64,000 nt of DNA from Zygaena filipendulae (taxonomy: Eukaryota; Arthropoda; Insecta; Lepidoptera; Zygaenidae): positions 12,474,501 through 12,538,500 of the forward strand of contig OU015655.1 in the NCBI GenBank assembly GCA_907165275.2, written 5' to 3'. Each line of letters begins with the position of its first letter. Within the stretch, counting starts at the first letter, position 1. Both the position numbers and the translations under genes were made by a program. Under the pieces are notes generated by a model. That model was not told the DNA's origin, ran no database searches, and saw nothing but the letters and a program-made list of their open reading frames with translations. Shown here one piece after another: positions 36,001 to 39,450 of this stretch.

Positions 36001-36395
36001 AGAAGAGAATTTGATCTATAAAGAAATCGATAGAAGAATTTGTGAATACTGACTTTTAAATATCGATTTTAAACCAAGAAGTGATACCAACCTTCGTATT
36101 TTGATTTACATACTCTACTATCGATTCAGTTATAAAATCTTAAAGACAATATGATTTTTGTAATGGGTGGCGCAAGTTTCACCGCTATAGAGGGTATTAA
36201 TTGTATATGGTTGTTATAAAAAGACAAACCGTCTAGCGAGTTGATGGGCGATTCAGTGTTACTATTGATGGGTGTGGTCACCGCCGGTGCGGGGGACTGC
36301 CTCGCTTCAGCGTCCACCTTCATGGCGAGGGTGCCATAGGGGATGCGTATCTGTGGTGAGCCCGCGCCGCCGCGTCCGCTCCGCTCTGCTGCCAT
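8881..36395 (-). CDS. Evi5: EVI5-type Rab GTPase-activating protein (TBC domain + coiled coil), 15 coding exons
   Basis: EVI5 proteins carry a TBC domain that stimulates GTP hydrolysis by Rab GTPases (Rab11 and Rab35 have been reported). They act in recycling-endosome traffic, cytokinesis and, in fly, border-cell migration. Fifteen exons splice in frame to 861 codons, against about 810 for human EVI5. The N-terminus (1-70) is divergent. LLAKLEQENR (71-80) is the conserved pre-TBC motif. The TBC domain spans about 160-385: GVPHHFRGIVWQ (163-174), the arginine finger in IRRDIAR (202-208, Arg208) and the glutamine finger in YCQG (243-246, Gln245), all intact. NPKKMKKLEKEYTVIKTKE follows, then a charged coiled coil to about residue 815, and a Ser/Arg-rich tail ending RKPT. 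The first two introns are phase 1 and the rest phase 0. An in-frame TGA lies 15-17 bases upstream of the ATG. Upstream non-coding exons, if any, were not found. Introns hold most of the mobile elements in this window. Confidence 0.92.
9284..9519. mobile_element. 235-bp MITE, 'GGACGCAGATAAGCAATA' family, copy 1
   Basis: The inverted ends are GGACGCAGATAAGCAATA and TATTGCTTATCTATGTCC-type. A perfect 4-bp duplication AAAC flanks the element (9280-9283 and 9520-9523). It has no coding capacity. Other copies: 17587-17820, 40101-40335, 47140-47369, 51056-51294, and a partial one at about 54850-54975. Confidence 0.85.
9543..9850. mobile_element. TGACGTCA MITE, copy 2 (evi5 intron 14)
   Basis: It has the TAGTCCGTC and GACGGACTA inner ends, with central GTGACGTCAG and ATGACGTCGC. 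It is more diverged than copy 1. Confidence 0.75.
10960..11143. mobile_element. lepidopteran short retroelement copy (evi5 intron 14)
   Basis: It runs from GGAATTCCCCCGAGAACTC through AAATCCGTTCAGCAGA to TTTATAATATTAGTAGGAT. This repeat type ends in that word in many moth and butterfly loci. Confidence 0.7.
12345..12420 (-). mobile_element. tRNA-like SINE head (evi5 intron 14)
   Basis: On the minus strand GTTGGTTTAGTGGTTAGT (A-box-like) is followed by GGGTTCGAACCCC (B box). No acceptor-stem pairing is evident, so it is the promoter head of a short retroposon and not a tRNA gene. Confidence 0.6.
12642..13575. mobile_element. cluster of three 'ATAGATGGGCAA' foldback elements
   Basis: Members lie at about 12642-12757, 12916-13055 and 13488-13575 (one end only). 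They share GATGGGCA, AACCCGGTGCTTG and AAACCCGATAAAAG, with inverted copies at the other end. The middle copy is flanked by the inverted ends CTATAGATGGGCAA and TTGCCCATCTATAG. Confidence 0.75.
14325..14426 (-). CDS. Evi5: evi5 coding exon 14 (residues 776-809; end of coiled coil)
   Basis: The exon encodes NEVMATEGELRSNSLDDSD and then RVRELQEQVAELKAE. The acceptor is acttaaacccag and the donor GTTAGC (a non-consensus A is absent at +3). The following intron is 5.3 kb and leads to the terminal exon in phase 0. Confidence 0.85.
14530..14665. repeat. dispersed repeat shared with 36840-37050
   Basis: Both loci have ACGCGGGTGAATGACCTTT near one end and a GTCGGC-ACTT-CGCGCT segment near the other. 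A short trace also lies at 20932-20955. The class is not known. This is most of evi5 intron 13 outside the exons. Confidence 0.5.
14873..14968 (-). CDS. Evi5: evi5 coding exon 13 (residues 744-775; coiled coil)
   Basis: A 96-bp exon encodes AKYESMQANIRNMEDAQRIA and then ELENEVSEYKIK. The acceptor is ttcacatgacag and the donor the consensus GTGAGT. It corresponds to the AVRLREADSIAAVAELRQHIAEL block in human EVI5 by position and heptad pattern. Confidence 0.85.
15020..15556. mobile_element. stack of three short retroelement copies plus a MITE end (evi5 intron 12)
   Basis: Copies at about 15020-15195, 15196-15394 and 15395-15525 share AATTCCAGGATAAA or TTTATCCCGGAATTTCC, AAATCCGTTCAG and CGGCTGAACCGATC. 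The last is followed by a 30-bp stub of the TGACGTCA MITE (TTTCAAAAGTCGTCAACACC). Confidence 0.65.
15610..16118. mobile_element. 509-bp element with ~48-bp inverted ends (evi5 intron 12)
   Basis: The ends are CACACCGGCAGAATTAGCGG and its inverted copy, continuing through AAAAGGCAGAGTATAGAAAT. Inner inverted segments (ACATCTTTTAACA at about 15713 and TGTTAAAAGATGT at about 16002) extend the stem. It is AT-rich with no coding capacity. Confidence 0.75.
16407..16433. repeat. 27-bp near-perfect palindrome
   Basis: GTTAACATACATA and TATGTATGTTAAC flank a one-base centre. It lies in evi5 intron 12 between an inverted-repeat element and a nested retroelement. No function is assigned. Confidence 0.6.
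16647..17147 (+). mobile_element. tRNA-derived SINE interrupted by a Tc1-type MITE
   Basis: The head has TTGGCGCAATGGT (A box region) and GGGTTCGATTCCC (B box, 16704-16716). The tail ends in ATT repeats at 17136-17147. An unbroken antisense copy at 33362-33612 shows the same body, with no MITE. The insertion is flanked by an 11-bp target duplication with one mismatch. Confidence 0.8.
16798..17031. mobile_element. 234-bp MITE with Tc1-type ends
   Basis: The ends CACACATCAAAAGTGTCTAG (then GGATCAAG) and their inverted copy are identical to those of the Tc1-type element at 24307-25222. It is flanked by TA. The interior is unrelated AT-rich DNA. It was mobilised by a Tc1-type transposase, and could be an internal-deletion or end-capture derivative. 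Confidence 0.88.
17198..17365 (-). CDS. Evi5: evi5 coding exon 12 (residues 688-743; coiled coil)
   Basis: The exon encodes VMELETQVQVSTNQLRRQDE followed by Arg/Glu/Ala/Leu heptads ending ADLESK. The acceptor is tgtcgcttgttgcag. The donor is GTGAAA (17197-17192). Repeat sequence related to 61930-61985 reaches to within one or two bases of the exon end. Phase is 0 at both ends. Confidence 0.9.
17587..17820. mobile_element. 235-bp MITE, same family, copy 2 (evi5 intron 11)
   Basis: This is full length and in the same orientation as copy 1, with AATT on each side allowing a base of slippage. It lies about 220 bp 5' of exon 12 on the transcript. Confidence 0.8.
17922..18470. mobile_element. two abutting TGACGTCA MITEs, head to head (evi5 intron 11)
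   Basis: One copy spans about 17922-18215 and a second, inverted, about 18217-18470. The right end of the pair is about 30 bases from the splice donor of exon 11. Confidence 0.75.
18500..18700 (-). CDS. Evi5: evi5 coding exon 11 (residues 621-687; coiled coil)
   Basis: The exon encodes an alanine/proline-containing linker (VYDKSKLEPSPAPAQSN), then DEELMTSKIREVEAQTELKE, parallel to the DELMTIRLREAETQAE block of vertebrate EVI5. The acceptor is caacggtgtgcag and the donor GTACTA. A MITE copy ends about 30 bases past the donor. Confidence 0.9.
18836..18995. repeat. short tandem duplication in evi5 intron 10
   Basis: TAAATTGAACAGTAAA followed by a TGTG-GGGGCGATTAG segment occurs at about 18839 and again at about 18953. 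A diverged unit (AAAATTGGACTGTAAA) lies between, giving a period near 57 bp. The rest of this 314-bp intron shows nothing. Confidence 0.55.
19015..19122 (-). CDS. Evi5: evi5 coding exon 10 (residues 585-620; coiled coil)
   Basis: A 108-bp exon encodes DELIAVKLREAEANLSLKDL, one of the most conserved coiled-coil repeats of the family, and ends with WQRHLQ. The acceptor is catattgtacag and the donor GTCAGT. Phase is 0 at both ends. Confidence 0.92.
19184..19669. mobile_element. 486-bp element with ~45-bp inverted ends (evi5 intron 9)
   Basis: The left end ATATAAAATGTGGTAAAATT continues to TATTTACAGGGCTG. The right end is its inverted copy (CAGCCCTGTAAATATTTGCA at about 19626). The interior contains TTTTTTCTTTTTCTTTTTC and no coding. 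It starts about 60 bases 5' of exon 10 on the transcript. Confidence 0.7.
19904..20206. mobile_element. TGACGTCA MITE (evi5 intron 9)
   Basis: It runs from ATGGGCTATTTGACTA to GTCGTCAACGTCCCTATT, with central GTGACGTCACGAG. It ends about 22 bases before the splice donor of exon 9 on the plus-strand map. Confidence 0.75.
20234..20461 (-). CDS. Evi5: evi5 coding exon 9 (residues 509-584; coiled coil)
   Basis: The exon encodes a Ser/Gly-rich start (NNSRQSSLEGMEGIEGGGAK) and then a Glu/Arg/Ala-rich helix with LARCLQRELVRARLHAAERE. The GC content and CpG density are high. The acceptor is ttgcgtacag and the donor GTGCGA. A TGACGTCA-type MITE ends about 22 bases past the donor, at about 20206. This block corresponds to the LEKELVQARLSEAE region of vertebrate EVI5. 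Confidence 0.88.
20677..20885 (+). mobile_element. short retroelement copy (evi5 intron 8)
   Basis: A good copy, from ACTAGCTGTGCCTCGCGGTT through TTCCGGGATAAAAAGTAGCC to TTTATAATATTAGTAGGA. Confidence 0.8.
21049..21302. repeat. minisatellite of 32-bp units (two 16-bp halves), beside exon 8
   Basis: About eight units alternate CTTATACACGGTGTAA with CATGTACTCGGTGTAA or CATATACTCAGTGTAA. The array is almost pure and its end is about 20 bases from the exon 8 donor. It lacks the invariant repeats and unique spacers of a CRISPR array. Confidence 0.9.
21323..21556 (-). CDS. Evi5: evi5 coding exon 8 (residues 431-508; coiled coil)
   Basis: The exon encodes LRQENRLLKQRVELLEKES, then SALAERLVRGQVDRAE and further heptads to LEMTIAE. 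It is very similar to the first coiled-coil block of EVI5. The acceptor is tgtgtggcacag and the donor GTGACC. About 20 bases after the exon on the transcript begins a 32-bp-unit minisatellite (21049-21302). Confidence 0.92.
21668..21890. mobile_element. 223-bp MITE, 'AGGGGCTATTATGTAACTTT' family, copy 1 (evi5 intron 7)
   Basis: The ends are AGGGGCTATTATGTAACTTT and AAAGTTACATAACTACCCT. The interior has CGGTTGCAATCAAAAA and a central CTTCAAAAGTTGAAG palindrome. A second copy lies at about 48795-49031. Confidence 0.8.
22125..22365. mobile_element. degenerate TGACGTCA MITE (evi5 intron 7)
   Basis: ATGGACACGTATTTTTGC, CATGACGTCGTA and GCCGTTATTTTTTGATTACG are recognisable in family order. Both termini have decayed. 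Confidence 0.6.
22645..22791. mobile_element. 147-bp foldback element with GC-rich loop (evi5 intron 7)
   Basis: Arms at 22659-22694 and 22739-22776 contain GTCATTGCAAAGAGTTCCGA and its exact inverse. The loop (22695-22738) is GC-rich and includes CTCACCTTTGACTGCGCCTC. It is probably a MITE. The loop sequence on the minus strand reads as an open 9-codon stretch before a GTGAGG, but no EVI5 segment is missing there. Confidence 0.7.
22891..23049 (-). CDS. Evi5: evi5 coding exon 7 (residues 378-430; TBC-coiled coil junction)
   Basis: The acceptor is aatcgttggcag and the donor is the consensus GTGAGT. The exon encodes YIQKELPAKAEADQD, then VNPKKMKKLEKEYTVIKTKE, which is diagnostic of EVI5 and EVI5-like proteins, then QGDMAVLR. 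It joins exon 8 to align residue for residue with the human protein, so no micro-exon is needed between them. Confidence 0.93.
23113..23270. mobile_element. LINE 3'-tail-like fragment (evi5 intron 6)
   Basis: TAATAATTTATTGCAACAAT, then AGTGAGGCTTACAACAACG and GAGGCGATTTGGCGAACACT, ending in AAATAAATAAATAAATA. It resembles the antisense tails of CR1/Jockey-type LINEs. The next MITE starts directly at the (AAAT)n run. Confidence 0.5.
23272..23600. mobile_element. TGACGTCA MITE, full length (evi5 intron 6)
   Basis: Nearly identical to copy 1 over 330 bp, including AATAGGCATGTTGACTA, both central TGACGTCA palindromes and TAGTCAACATCCCTATT. This is the best copy from which to define the ends. Confidence 0.85.
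23664..23974 (+). mobile_element. short retroelement copies (evi5 intron 6)
   Basis: It starts CTAGCTGCTCCCCGCGGTTT and contains a second TTCCGGGATAAAGAGCAGCC core at about 23838. It ends TTTATAATATTAGTATGAT. Probably two overlapping insertions. Confidence 0.7.
24307..25222 (+). mobile_element. decayed Tc1-type DNA transposon, 916 bp
   Basis: Terminal inverted repeats CACACATCAAAAGTGTCTAG (28 bp at the left, 24307-24334; 27 bp at the right, 25196-25222) are flanked by TA on each side, the Tc1/mariner target. Tc1 elements are usually 1.3-1.7 kb. This copy lacks the N-terminal DNA-binding part of the transposase. It lies in evi5 intron 6 in the opposite orientation to the gene. Confidence 0.93.
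24385..24953 (+). pseudogene. Tc1-type transposase, C-terminal catalytic part, with in-frame stop
   Basis: The frame opens into FSDESRFGMRPDTRRIRHW, holding the first catalytic Asp, and then meets a TGA at about 24435. After the stop it continues SGGTIMVWAGIWIGG, MHDNARPHTARVV (second Asp) and AQSPDLNPIEHAFD (Glu). Thirty-four residues separate the second Asp and Glu, so it is DD34E, the Tc1 class. The paired-like helix-turn-helix region is missing. The element cannot encode an active enzyme. Confidence 0.92.
25610..26090 (-). mobile_element. three tandem short retroelement copies (evi5 intron 6)
   Basis: Copies at about 25610-25805, 25806-25978 and 25979-26090 share TCCGAAACTACTGAACGGAT, TTTTTATCCCGGAATT and CGCGGGGGACAGCTA. 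They are in the same orientation and the first two are very similar, with about 200-bp spacing. Confidence 0.7.
26179..26373 (-). CDS. Evi5: evi5 coding exon 6 (residues 313-377; end of TBC domain)
   Basis: The acceptor is tatccgcgcag and the donor GTAACA. The exon encodes SFNTSIYASSWFLTLF, the strongly conserved C-terminal TBC segment, then IMDVFLSEGIEIVFKVALAM and LDMENLLK. Phase is 0 at both ends. High GC contrasts with the ATT-rich intron just downstream. Confidence 0.94.
26431..26575 (+). mobile_element. short retroelement copy (evi5 intron 5)
   Basis: Runs from AGCTAGCTGTCCCCCGCGAT through TTCCCGCGGGGATTCCGGGA to TTTATATATATTAAGATAA. It fills much of this 460-bp intron. Confidence 0.75.
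26788..26829. repeat. TG/CA microsatellite directly behind the exon 5 donor
   Basis: About 20 dinucleotides: TG repeats with a few CG interruptions on the plus strand. On the evi5 transcript strand it is CA repeats starting at about intron position +5. Confidence 0.92.
26834..26998 (-). CDS. Evi5: evi5 coding exon 5 (residues 258-312; TBC domain)
   Basis: The exon encodes MPEEEAFAVLVKIMQQHRMR, FKPSMAELGLCMFQLE and a stretch ending LHMHFQAQ. It is nearly collinear with human EVI5. The donor GTAGTA (26833-26828) lacks the consensus G at +5. On the transcript strand it runs directly into a CA repeat. The exon is 165 bp with phase 0 at both ends, so skipping would keep the frame but remove TBC helices. 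Confidence 0.93.
27097..27413. mobile_element. TGACGTCA MITE, inverted, full length (evi5 intron 4)
   Basis: An inverted full-length copy from GGGGATGTTGACTACT to TAGTCAACATGCCCATT, with GTGACGTCAC twice. It occupies more than half of this 584-bp intron. Confidence 0.85.
27583..27774 (-). CDS. Evi5: evi5 coding exon 4 (residues 194-257; TBC catalytic fingers)
   Basis: This exon carries both catalytic residues: Arg208 in IRRDIARTYPEHDFF and Gln245 in EVGYCQGSGFIVGLLLMQ. These supply the dual-finger mechanism of TBC GAPs, so the protein should be an active GAP. The acceptor tatgacgacag has a poor pyrimidine tract and lies at the edge of a low-copy repeat (27781-27870, related to 63592-63670). 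The donor is GTACGA. Phase is 0 at the 5' and 3' ends. Confidence 0.94.
27781..27870. repeat. low-copy repeat at the exon 4 acceptor, shared with 63592-63670
   Basis: CATAGAAAGTCG, then a TTCTT-rich stretch, TGGCGTCTATTAATATAATT and CAATGACAA occur in the same order at the right edge of the window. Class unknown. It begins about six bases from the exon 4 acceptor. Confidence 0.5.
28264..28585. mobile_element. short retroelement interrupted by a truncated LINE/SINE (evi5 intron 3)
   Basis: The two outer parts (28264-28311 and 28467-28585) join to match the copy at 51340-51440 (AAATTTGTGAGTTTGTGAGG, then CTCTGGACCTACTGGACCGA). The inner part is a separate retroposon. Confidence 0.75.
28312..28466 (+). 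mobile_element. 5'-truncated non-LTR retroposon with A24 tail and 12-bp target duplication
   Basis: AGGAGTTAGTCT occurs at 28300-28311 and again at 28466-28477, flanking a 155-bp insert that ends in 24 A residues. The insert has a GC-rich stem (CCCTGCCAGTACGGGCTGGC) typical of LINE 3' UTRs. The pure A tail and exact duplication suggest a recent insertion. Confidence 0.88.
28622..28863 (-). CDS. Evi5: evi5 coding exon 3 (residues 113-193; start of TBC domain)
   Basis: The acceptor tgcgcggcccag matches phase 1 from exon 2. The exon encodes an acidic lead-in, LWILWGRIVGSWESEWKRRN and then VRQGVPHHFRGIVWQLLAG, the first TBC motif. The donor GTGTGT (28621-28616) follows YASYIK. The next exon continues with the conserved CEKVIRRDIAR. 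High GC against the AT-rich flanks supports selection for coding. Confidence 0.92.
28955..29045. mobile_element. LINE-tail-like fragment (evi5 intron 2)
   Basis: TTTCTTTATTTCAACATTAA followed by GGAAAATACATAATTACAGT resembles antisense LINE 3' ends. Weak evidence. Confidence 0.35.
29237..29423 (+). mobile_element. short retroelement copy (evi5 intron 2)
   Basis: Runs from TACTAGCTGTTCCCCGCGGT to TTCATAATATTAGTAGGGA. A second truncated antisense piece lies at about 29520-29600 (AATTCCGCGGGAACTTCG). Confidence 0.75.
29640..30250. other. evi5 intron 2, part without recognised features
   Basis: Between retroelement remnants and the giant foldback I see no repeat or exon-like stretch in this AT-rich segment. 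Confidence 0.5.
30252..30693. mobile_element. 442-bp foldback element with ~177-bp arms (evi5 intron 2)
   Basis: The left arm (30252-30428) and right arm (30517-30693) are nearly exact inverted copies, starting CCCAACAAAAACATTTTCAT. They are separated by a loop of about 88 bp. The same peptide is readable from both strands, but this is only a consequence of the inverted repeat. No transposase is present. Confidence 0.92.
30700..31390. other. evi5 intron 2, unassigned segment
   Basis: Contains a locally GC-rich patch (31080-31240) inside a 114-codon plus-strand open frame starting at 30937. I recognise no domain and would not call it a gene. Confidence 0.4.
31391..31482. mobile_element. TGACGTCA MITE, one end only (evi5 intron 2)
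   Basis: Only the terminal ~90 bp remain, from AAAAATACGTGTCTATTG through CTAACTGACGG to TAGTCAACATCCCCA. Confidence 0.75.
31494..31680 (+). mobile_element. short retroelement copy (evi5 intron 2)
   Basis: A clean copy, from ACTAGCTGTGCCCTGCGGTT through TTCCGGGATAAAAAGTACCC to CACTTTCACATCTATATATA. It abuts the next element. Confidence 0.8.
31683..32004 (-). mobile_element. ~320-bp retroelement, left direct repeat beside evi5 exon 2
   Basis: It starts ATATATAAAAGAAAGTCGTG and ends CGTTTATAATATTAGTAGGA, four bases before the exon 2 border. It is nearly identical in order and sequence to 32222-32520, apart from small indels. Confidence 0.88.
32008..32178 (-). CDS. Evi5: evi5 coding exon 2 (residues 56-113; LLAKLEQENR motif)
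   Basis: The acceptor is cgtgtgttttag. The exon encodes CPVVTETLPTPDRALLAKLE, then QENRRIEADAK and a Ser/Thr-rich linker ending QISLAS. LLAKLEQENR is the most conserved element before the TBC domain in EVI5 proteins. The donor is GTAATC (32007-32002). The sequence from about +4 of that donor is the end of a dispersed retroelement. The exon is 171 bp with phase 1 at both ends, so skipping it would keep the frame. Near-identical 300-bp direct repeats lie on either side (31683-32004 and 32222-32520). Confidence 0.88.
32222..32520 (-). mobile_element. ~300-bp retroelement, right direct repeat beside evi5 exon 2
   Basis: Same start and same internal words as 31683-32004 (GAACGGCTGAACCGATTTGG, AATTTTGCATACTTAGGTAC). 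It ends AAGAGCTAGTGTG and lacks the TTTATAATATTAG end. It lies 44 bases 5' of exon 2 on the transcript. Confidence 0.88.
32521..33360. other. evi5 intron 1, part without recognised features
   Basis: Contains loosely repeated phrases such as GGTTTGGGTATAACTTCGGT (32638) and GGTTTGGGTATATCTTCGGT (32767), period about 130 bp, probably an old local duplication. No exon-like stretch. Confidence 0.45.
33362..33612 (-). mobile_element. tRNA-derived SINE, uninterrupted copy (evi5 intron 1)
   Basis: On the minus strand: a tRNA-like head with the B box CGGGTTCGATTCCCGG (33561-33576), a body with TTTCCAGTCTGGGCGTG and GTTTCCACGAGACAAGCTAA, and a tail of ATT repeats (33362-33375). It matches 16647-17147 once the MITE there is removed. 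It is in the same sense as evi5. Confidence 0.85.
33625..34079. mobile_element. 455-bp element, 'GATTCAAAAATCGATCTCC' ends (evi5 intron 1)
   Basis: The ends GGAGATCGATATTTGAATGG and CGATTCAAAAATCGATCTCC are inverted and related to the 37838-37985 and 38622-38760 elements. Internal AAGATTCGCATGCGAATGCG is also shared. Confidence 0.65.
34080..36120. other. evi5 intron 1, 5' part without recognised genes
   Basis: A faint tRNA-like word (GATGATAGTTCAGTGGTACG at 34103) sits near 34093-34150. At 35435-35515 there is a run of loosely repeated TGTCAGTG words. Nothing else is assigned in these 2 kb. Confidence 0.45.
36230..36395 (-). CDS. Evi5: evi5 coding exon 1 (residues 1-55)
   Basis: The ATG at 36395-36393 has G at +4. 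It follows an in-frame TGA with no AG between, so translation very likely starts here. The GC-rich 5' half encodes MAAERSGRGGAGSPQIRIPY; the 3' half is Ser/Thr/Asn/Pro-rich and ends INSLD. I place the donor at GTTTGT (36229-36224), which leaves one base and joins exon 2 as Asp56. The frame stays open for another 34 codons, and another GT (GTGAAA near 36180) exists but gives the wrong phase. The divergent sequence makes this the least certain exon. Confidence 0.6.
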
Positions 36396-36399
36396 ACAG

Positions 36400-36429
36400 T
36401 CATTCGGTCAGAGGGCCGATTCCGGTCAT
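36400..36429 (-). promoter_or_regulatory. 9-codon upstream ORF just before the evi5 start
   Basis: An ATG at 36429-36427 opens a nine-codon frame (MTGIGPLTE) ending at TGA 36402-36400, four bases before the evi5 ATG. If this DNA is 5' UTR, ribosomes would meet the short frame first, and evi5 would depend on leaky scanning or re-initiation. The transcript start is not known. Confidence 0.4.
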
Positions 36430-36839
36430 CGTGCAAAACACAAAACTGCACCACTACACTAACGTTAACAAGGTGTAATTCGAAACCACAGAACAGATAG
36501 CAGGGACACCAACTTAGTTTAGCATGAAAATGAATGGAAATAGGTGTTGCCGTTTTTTTTTTCCTTACAAAAATGTATATAATATATTCGTCAACCCCAA
36601 AAATACGTCATTTATGTGTATAATTAGCAACGTTTTCAAAATTCACAATTTTGGAGAATAATGTGGAAAATATTCCTGGGGAGTTTTCAGAAAGTTATTG
36701 CATTTGCTCTAACTTCTTTTGCAATCGTGGCGCGCCTGCTCCGTCTATATTCATGTCCTATCTAGTTAATATATTATTTTCTTTGCGTTTGAAACGAAGG
36801 AATTAAAGCAAATCTCGAAATCTAGTAATAAGATGAAGA

Positions 36840-37050
36840 AAAGGTTAACGCGGGTGAATGACCTTTACATCTGATTAGACAGCGCGTCAGCGCCAATATA
36901 AAGGAAACGGGAGTTGAATGTCCCCACATTGTCATTGACATGATTACTAAAAAGTTGCCATTTAATAAAAAAGAAGAAGAAGAAGTATCATCCGTACGTC
37001 GTCGGTGAGTCGGCAACTTGCGCGCTAAGTTTTCATGAATAGTTTTTTAA
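36840..37050. repeat. dispersed repeat related to 14530-14665
   Basis: TTAACGCGGGTGAATGACCT at one end and GTCGGCAACTTGCGCGCTAA at the other. An AAG-repeat (36969-36985) sits inside. Confidence 0.5.
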
Positions 37051-37835
37051 TAGATAATCACATAAAAATAATGTAGTTTTTTATGTATTCGGGACGAGAA
37101 TCGTACCTATACTGAGATATCGTTCTTCAATGCGGTCCTTCGTTTAACCTTACACTATGTATATAAGGGTCTCCTCTCATATACCCTCATTGTGATGGAC
37201 GTAAGGCTTAATGCGAACACATACCTAATTTAATTTAGGTTATTAATGCGAACATGCTAGTGTCGATATACGTGAGGAGAAATTTAGCAGCCGGCAGTGG
37301 TGCGCTTTTGTGTTTTGCGTGAACAGAATTTGCCTTCAGAGAAAGCTTAGCGGCCTTACCATCACCTTTTAAATTATACCAGTAGGAAGGTACTATGAGA
37401 GTAGGTAGGTACTTTATGTCATAATCCGCGTGTATTTTGATACTACACATTTTACCACAGGGATGTTAGGTACGTTATATTCTATTACAGGAATATAGGT
37501 GGCTTTTCCCCGCGATTCTCTCCGTGTGATTACGGAGTTAGGAGAACATAGAGGTAACAGCATTGTGTCAGTGAAATAATTTTTAGAACCAGTTTAGTAG
37601 TTTCTACATTAAGAAACTACTAAACTACTAGAGTACGTTTACCCTATGTCTTTTTCTTTACCCCTGATAATGTGTATGCATAATTTCACGATGATGGGTG
37701 GAGAAGTTAAGGCGTGTAAGCGCGAAGCGTTACAAACAAAAATACATTCGCCTTAATAATATTTGGTAGGACCCAGGACAGAAGTAATAATTTTATCCGT
37801 CAAGTGGTTTCCGGGTTATGCATGCACATAGTACA
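37051..37835. other. evi5 upstream region with one decayed short retroelement
   Basis: About 37495-37775 resembles the lepidopteran short retroelement (TTTTCCCCGCGATTCTCTCC, CACGATGATGGGTGGAGAAG) in decayed form. No gene is recognised. Confidence 0.5.
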
Positions 37836-37837
37836 GA

Positions 37838-37985
37838 GGGCCGTATTTTTGAATCGATCGAAATATTTTTCGCACACAGAACTGCAAGATTCGCATGTGA
37901 ATTCTTAAAAAATGTATAAGCATTCGCATGTGGATTCGAAGATTTTGTGTGCGAAAGCAATTCGATCGATTCAAAAATAAGGCTC
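37838..37985. mobile_element. 148-bp MITE, 'GGGCCGTATTTTTGAATCGA' family, copy 1
   Basis: Inverted ends GGGCCGTATTTTTGAATCGA and TCGATTCAAAAATAAGGCTC, with internal inverted CGCACACAGAACTGC and GTGTGCGAAAGC. Confidence 0.8.
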
Positions 37986-38388
37986 CCGATCGGAACTGTA
38001 TAAATCAGTGGTTTTATGTTTCGCGACTCTTTGTAGTTTATATTATCTATCACCGCCGCATTCAAACATTACATTTTTTAAAGCTCCAATTTTAAATTAC
38101 CTAATGAATTTATAATTTTGAAAATCGTAGGTACAGCTTAAGTAAACATTAAATGTCTCAGAAAGCCACGGACAATGGGCTGATAAGGTGATGGCAGAAC
38201 CCCCTTAAGCTAAACAAGAAACATAGCAAGCAAATACCCATAATAAATTAAAATCGCAAACAAAAATGACGATGACGTGCCGGCACATTAAAGCATATTT
38301 TAGGTAAAGACCATTGGGTTTTTAATATATCAATGGTACAGACATATCAAATAACACCGCGTCATGGCCGGTTAAAAAGGAGAAAGCT

Positions 38389-38622
38389 CAGCGGAGCTAG
38401 GATGCGCAACATGATAAAATTTTATCGAGCCATTTTATCGATTCTCGTCGACATAATATATCGTTTTGTCTACCAGTGGTAAAAAATGTTTAACCGAATC
38501 TAGTCTTAACTCAATACCCCACTACTGCACTTTTTTGCTTGGACGCCCACAAATATTTTTCGTGTCGACAATTTTATCTTTCGTTCGATAAACATATCAT
38601 GTTGCGCATCCTAGCTCCGCTG
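38389..38622. mobile_element. 234-bp MITE, 'CAGCGGAGCTAGGATGCGCA' family
   Basis: Inverted ends CAGCGGAGCTAGGATGCGCA and TGCGCATCCTAGCTCCGCTG are exact over 20 bp and continue through ACATGATA. The next MITE begins at its last bases. Confidence 0.85.
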
Positions 38623-38760
38623 GGGCCGTATTTTTGAATCGTTACAATTACTTTTCGCGCACGGAATTAATGTGAATGCTTAAAAAATGTATGCGCACTC
38701 GCATGTGAATTCACGAATCCGTGTGCGGAAGTAATTCGAGCGATTCAAAAATACGGACCC
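38622..38760. mobile_element. 139-bp MITE, 'GGGCCGTATTTTTGAATCG' family, copy 2
   Basis: Abuts the preceding element. The ends are GGGGCCGTATTTTTGAATCG and CGATTCAAAAATACGGACCC. Confidence 0.8.
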
Positions 38761-38904
38761 TGAAAACATTTAAACATTGTTTTCTCTTTGTAAGCTGCAT
38801 ATTAAGTTCTATAGACAAAAAGATGTTTGGACAATATTATCAAACAGTATTCCTTTGGTCCAAAACTAAGGATAAAAATCTCGTGTCACAGTGTTTGCTA
38901 TAGA

Positions 38905-39450
38905 ACTCCTCCGAAACGCCATGACCGGTTTTTTATTATGAAATATTTTGTGTATATTTGATAGGTCTGAGAATAGGACGCAGGCTAAGCTATTTTTATA
39001 CCCCTAGGTGATAAGGGTAGTCCTCTCCGGGATTTTTTGTTTTTATTTGTGGGACAGAACTTTAAAGAGTTTCTGCGGGAATTCCGAAACTCACGCGGCT
39101 GAAACCGCGGAGCACGGCTAGTACTTATATATAATACTTTTTACATAATTATATACAGGAAACACTAAGATATTCTAATAATATAAATAATAGTATTCTA
39201 ATTTAATAGAATTGACTAAATCGTATGTAATGACACTTTTTTGTGGTTAGGTTATTATTATTTTACTAGCTGTGCCCCGCGGTTTCACCCACGTGAAAGG
39301 TTTTTATACAACAACTTTTTTCCCGACATCCGATTTCAATGAAACAAAGCCTATATGTAGCTCCAGGCTAAGCTTAATCTACCTGTGAAAACCGCATGAC
39401 AATCCGTTCAGTAGATTCGGAGATTATCGCGAACAGACAGACAGACAGAA
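38905..39450. mobile_element. two short retroelement copies
   Basis: An antisense copy ends CGCGGAGCACGGCTAGTAC (about 39122). A sense copy starts ACTAGCTGTGCCCCGCGGTT (39265) and ends in a CAGACAGACAGACAGA run at about 39450. Confidence 0.7.
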
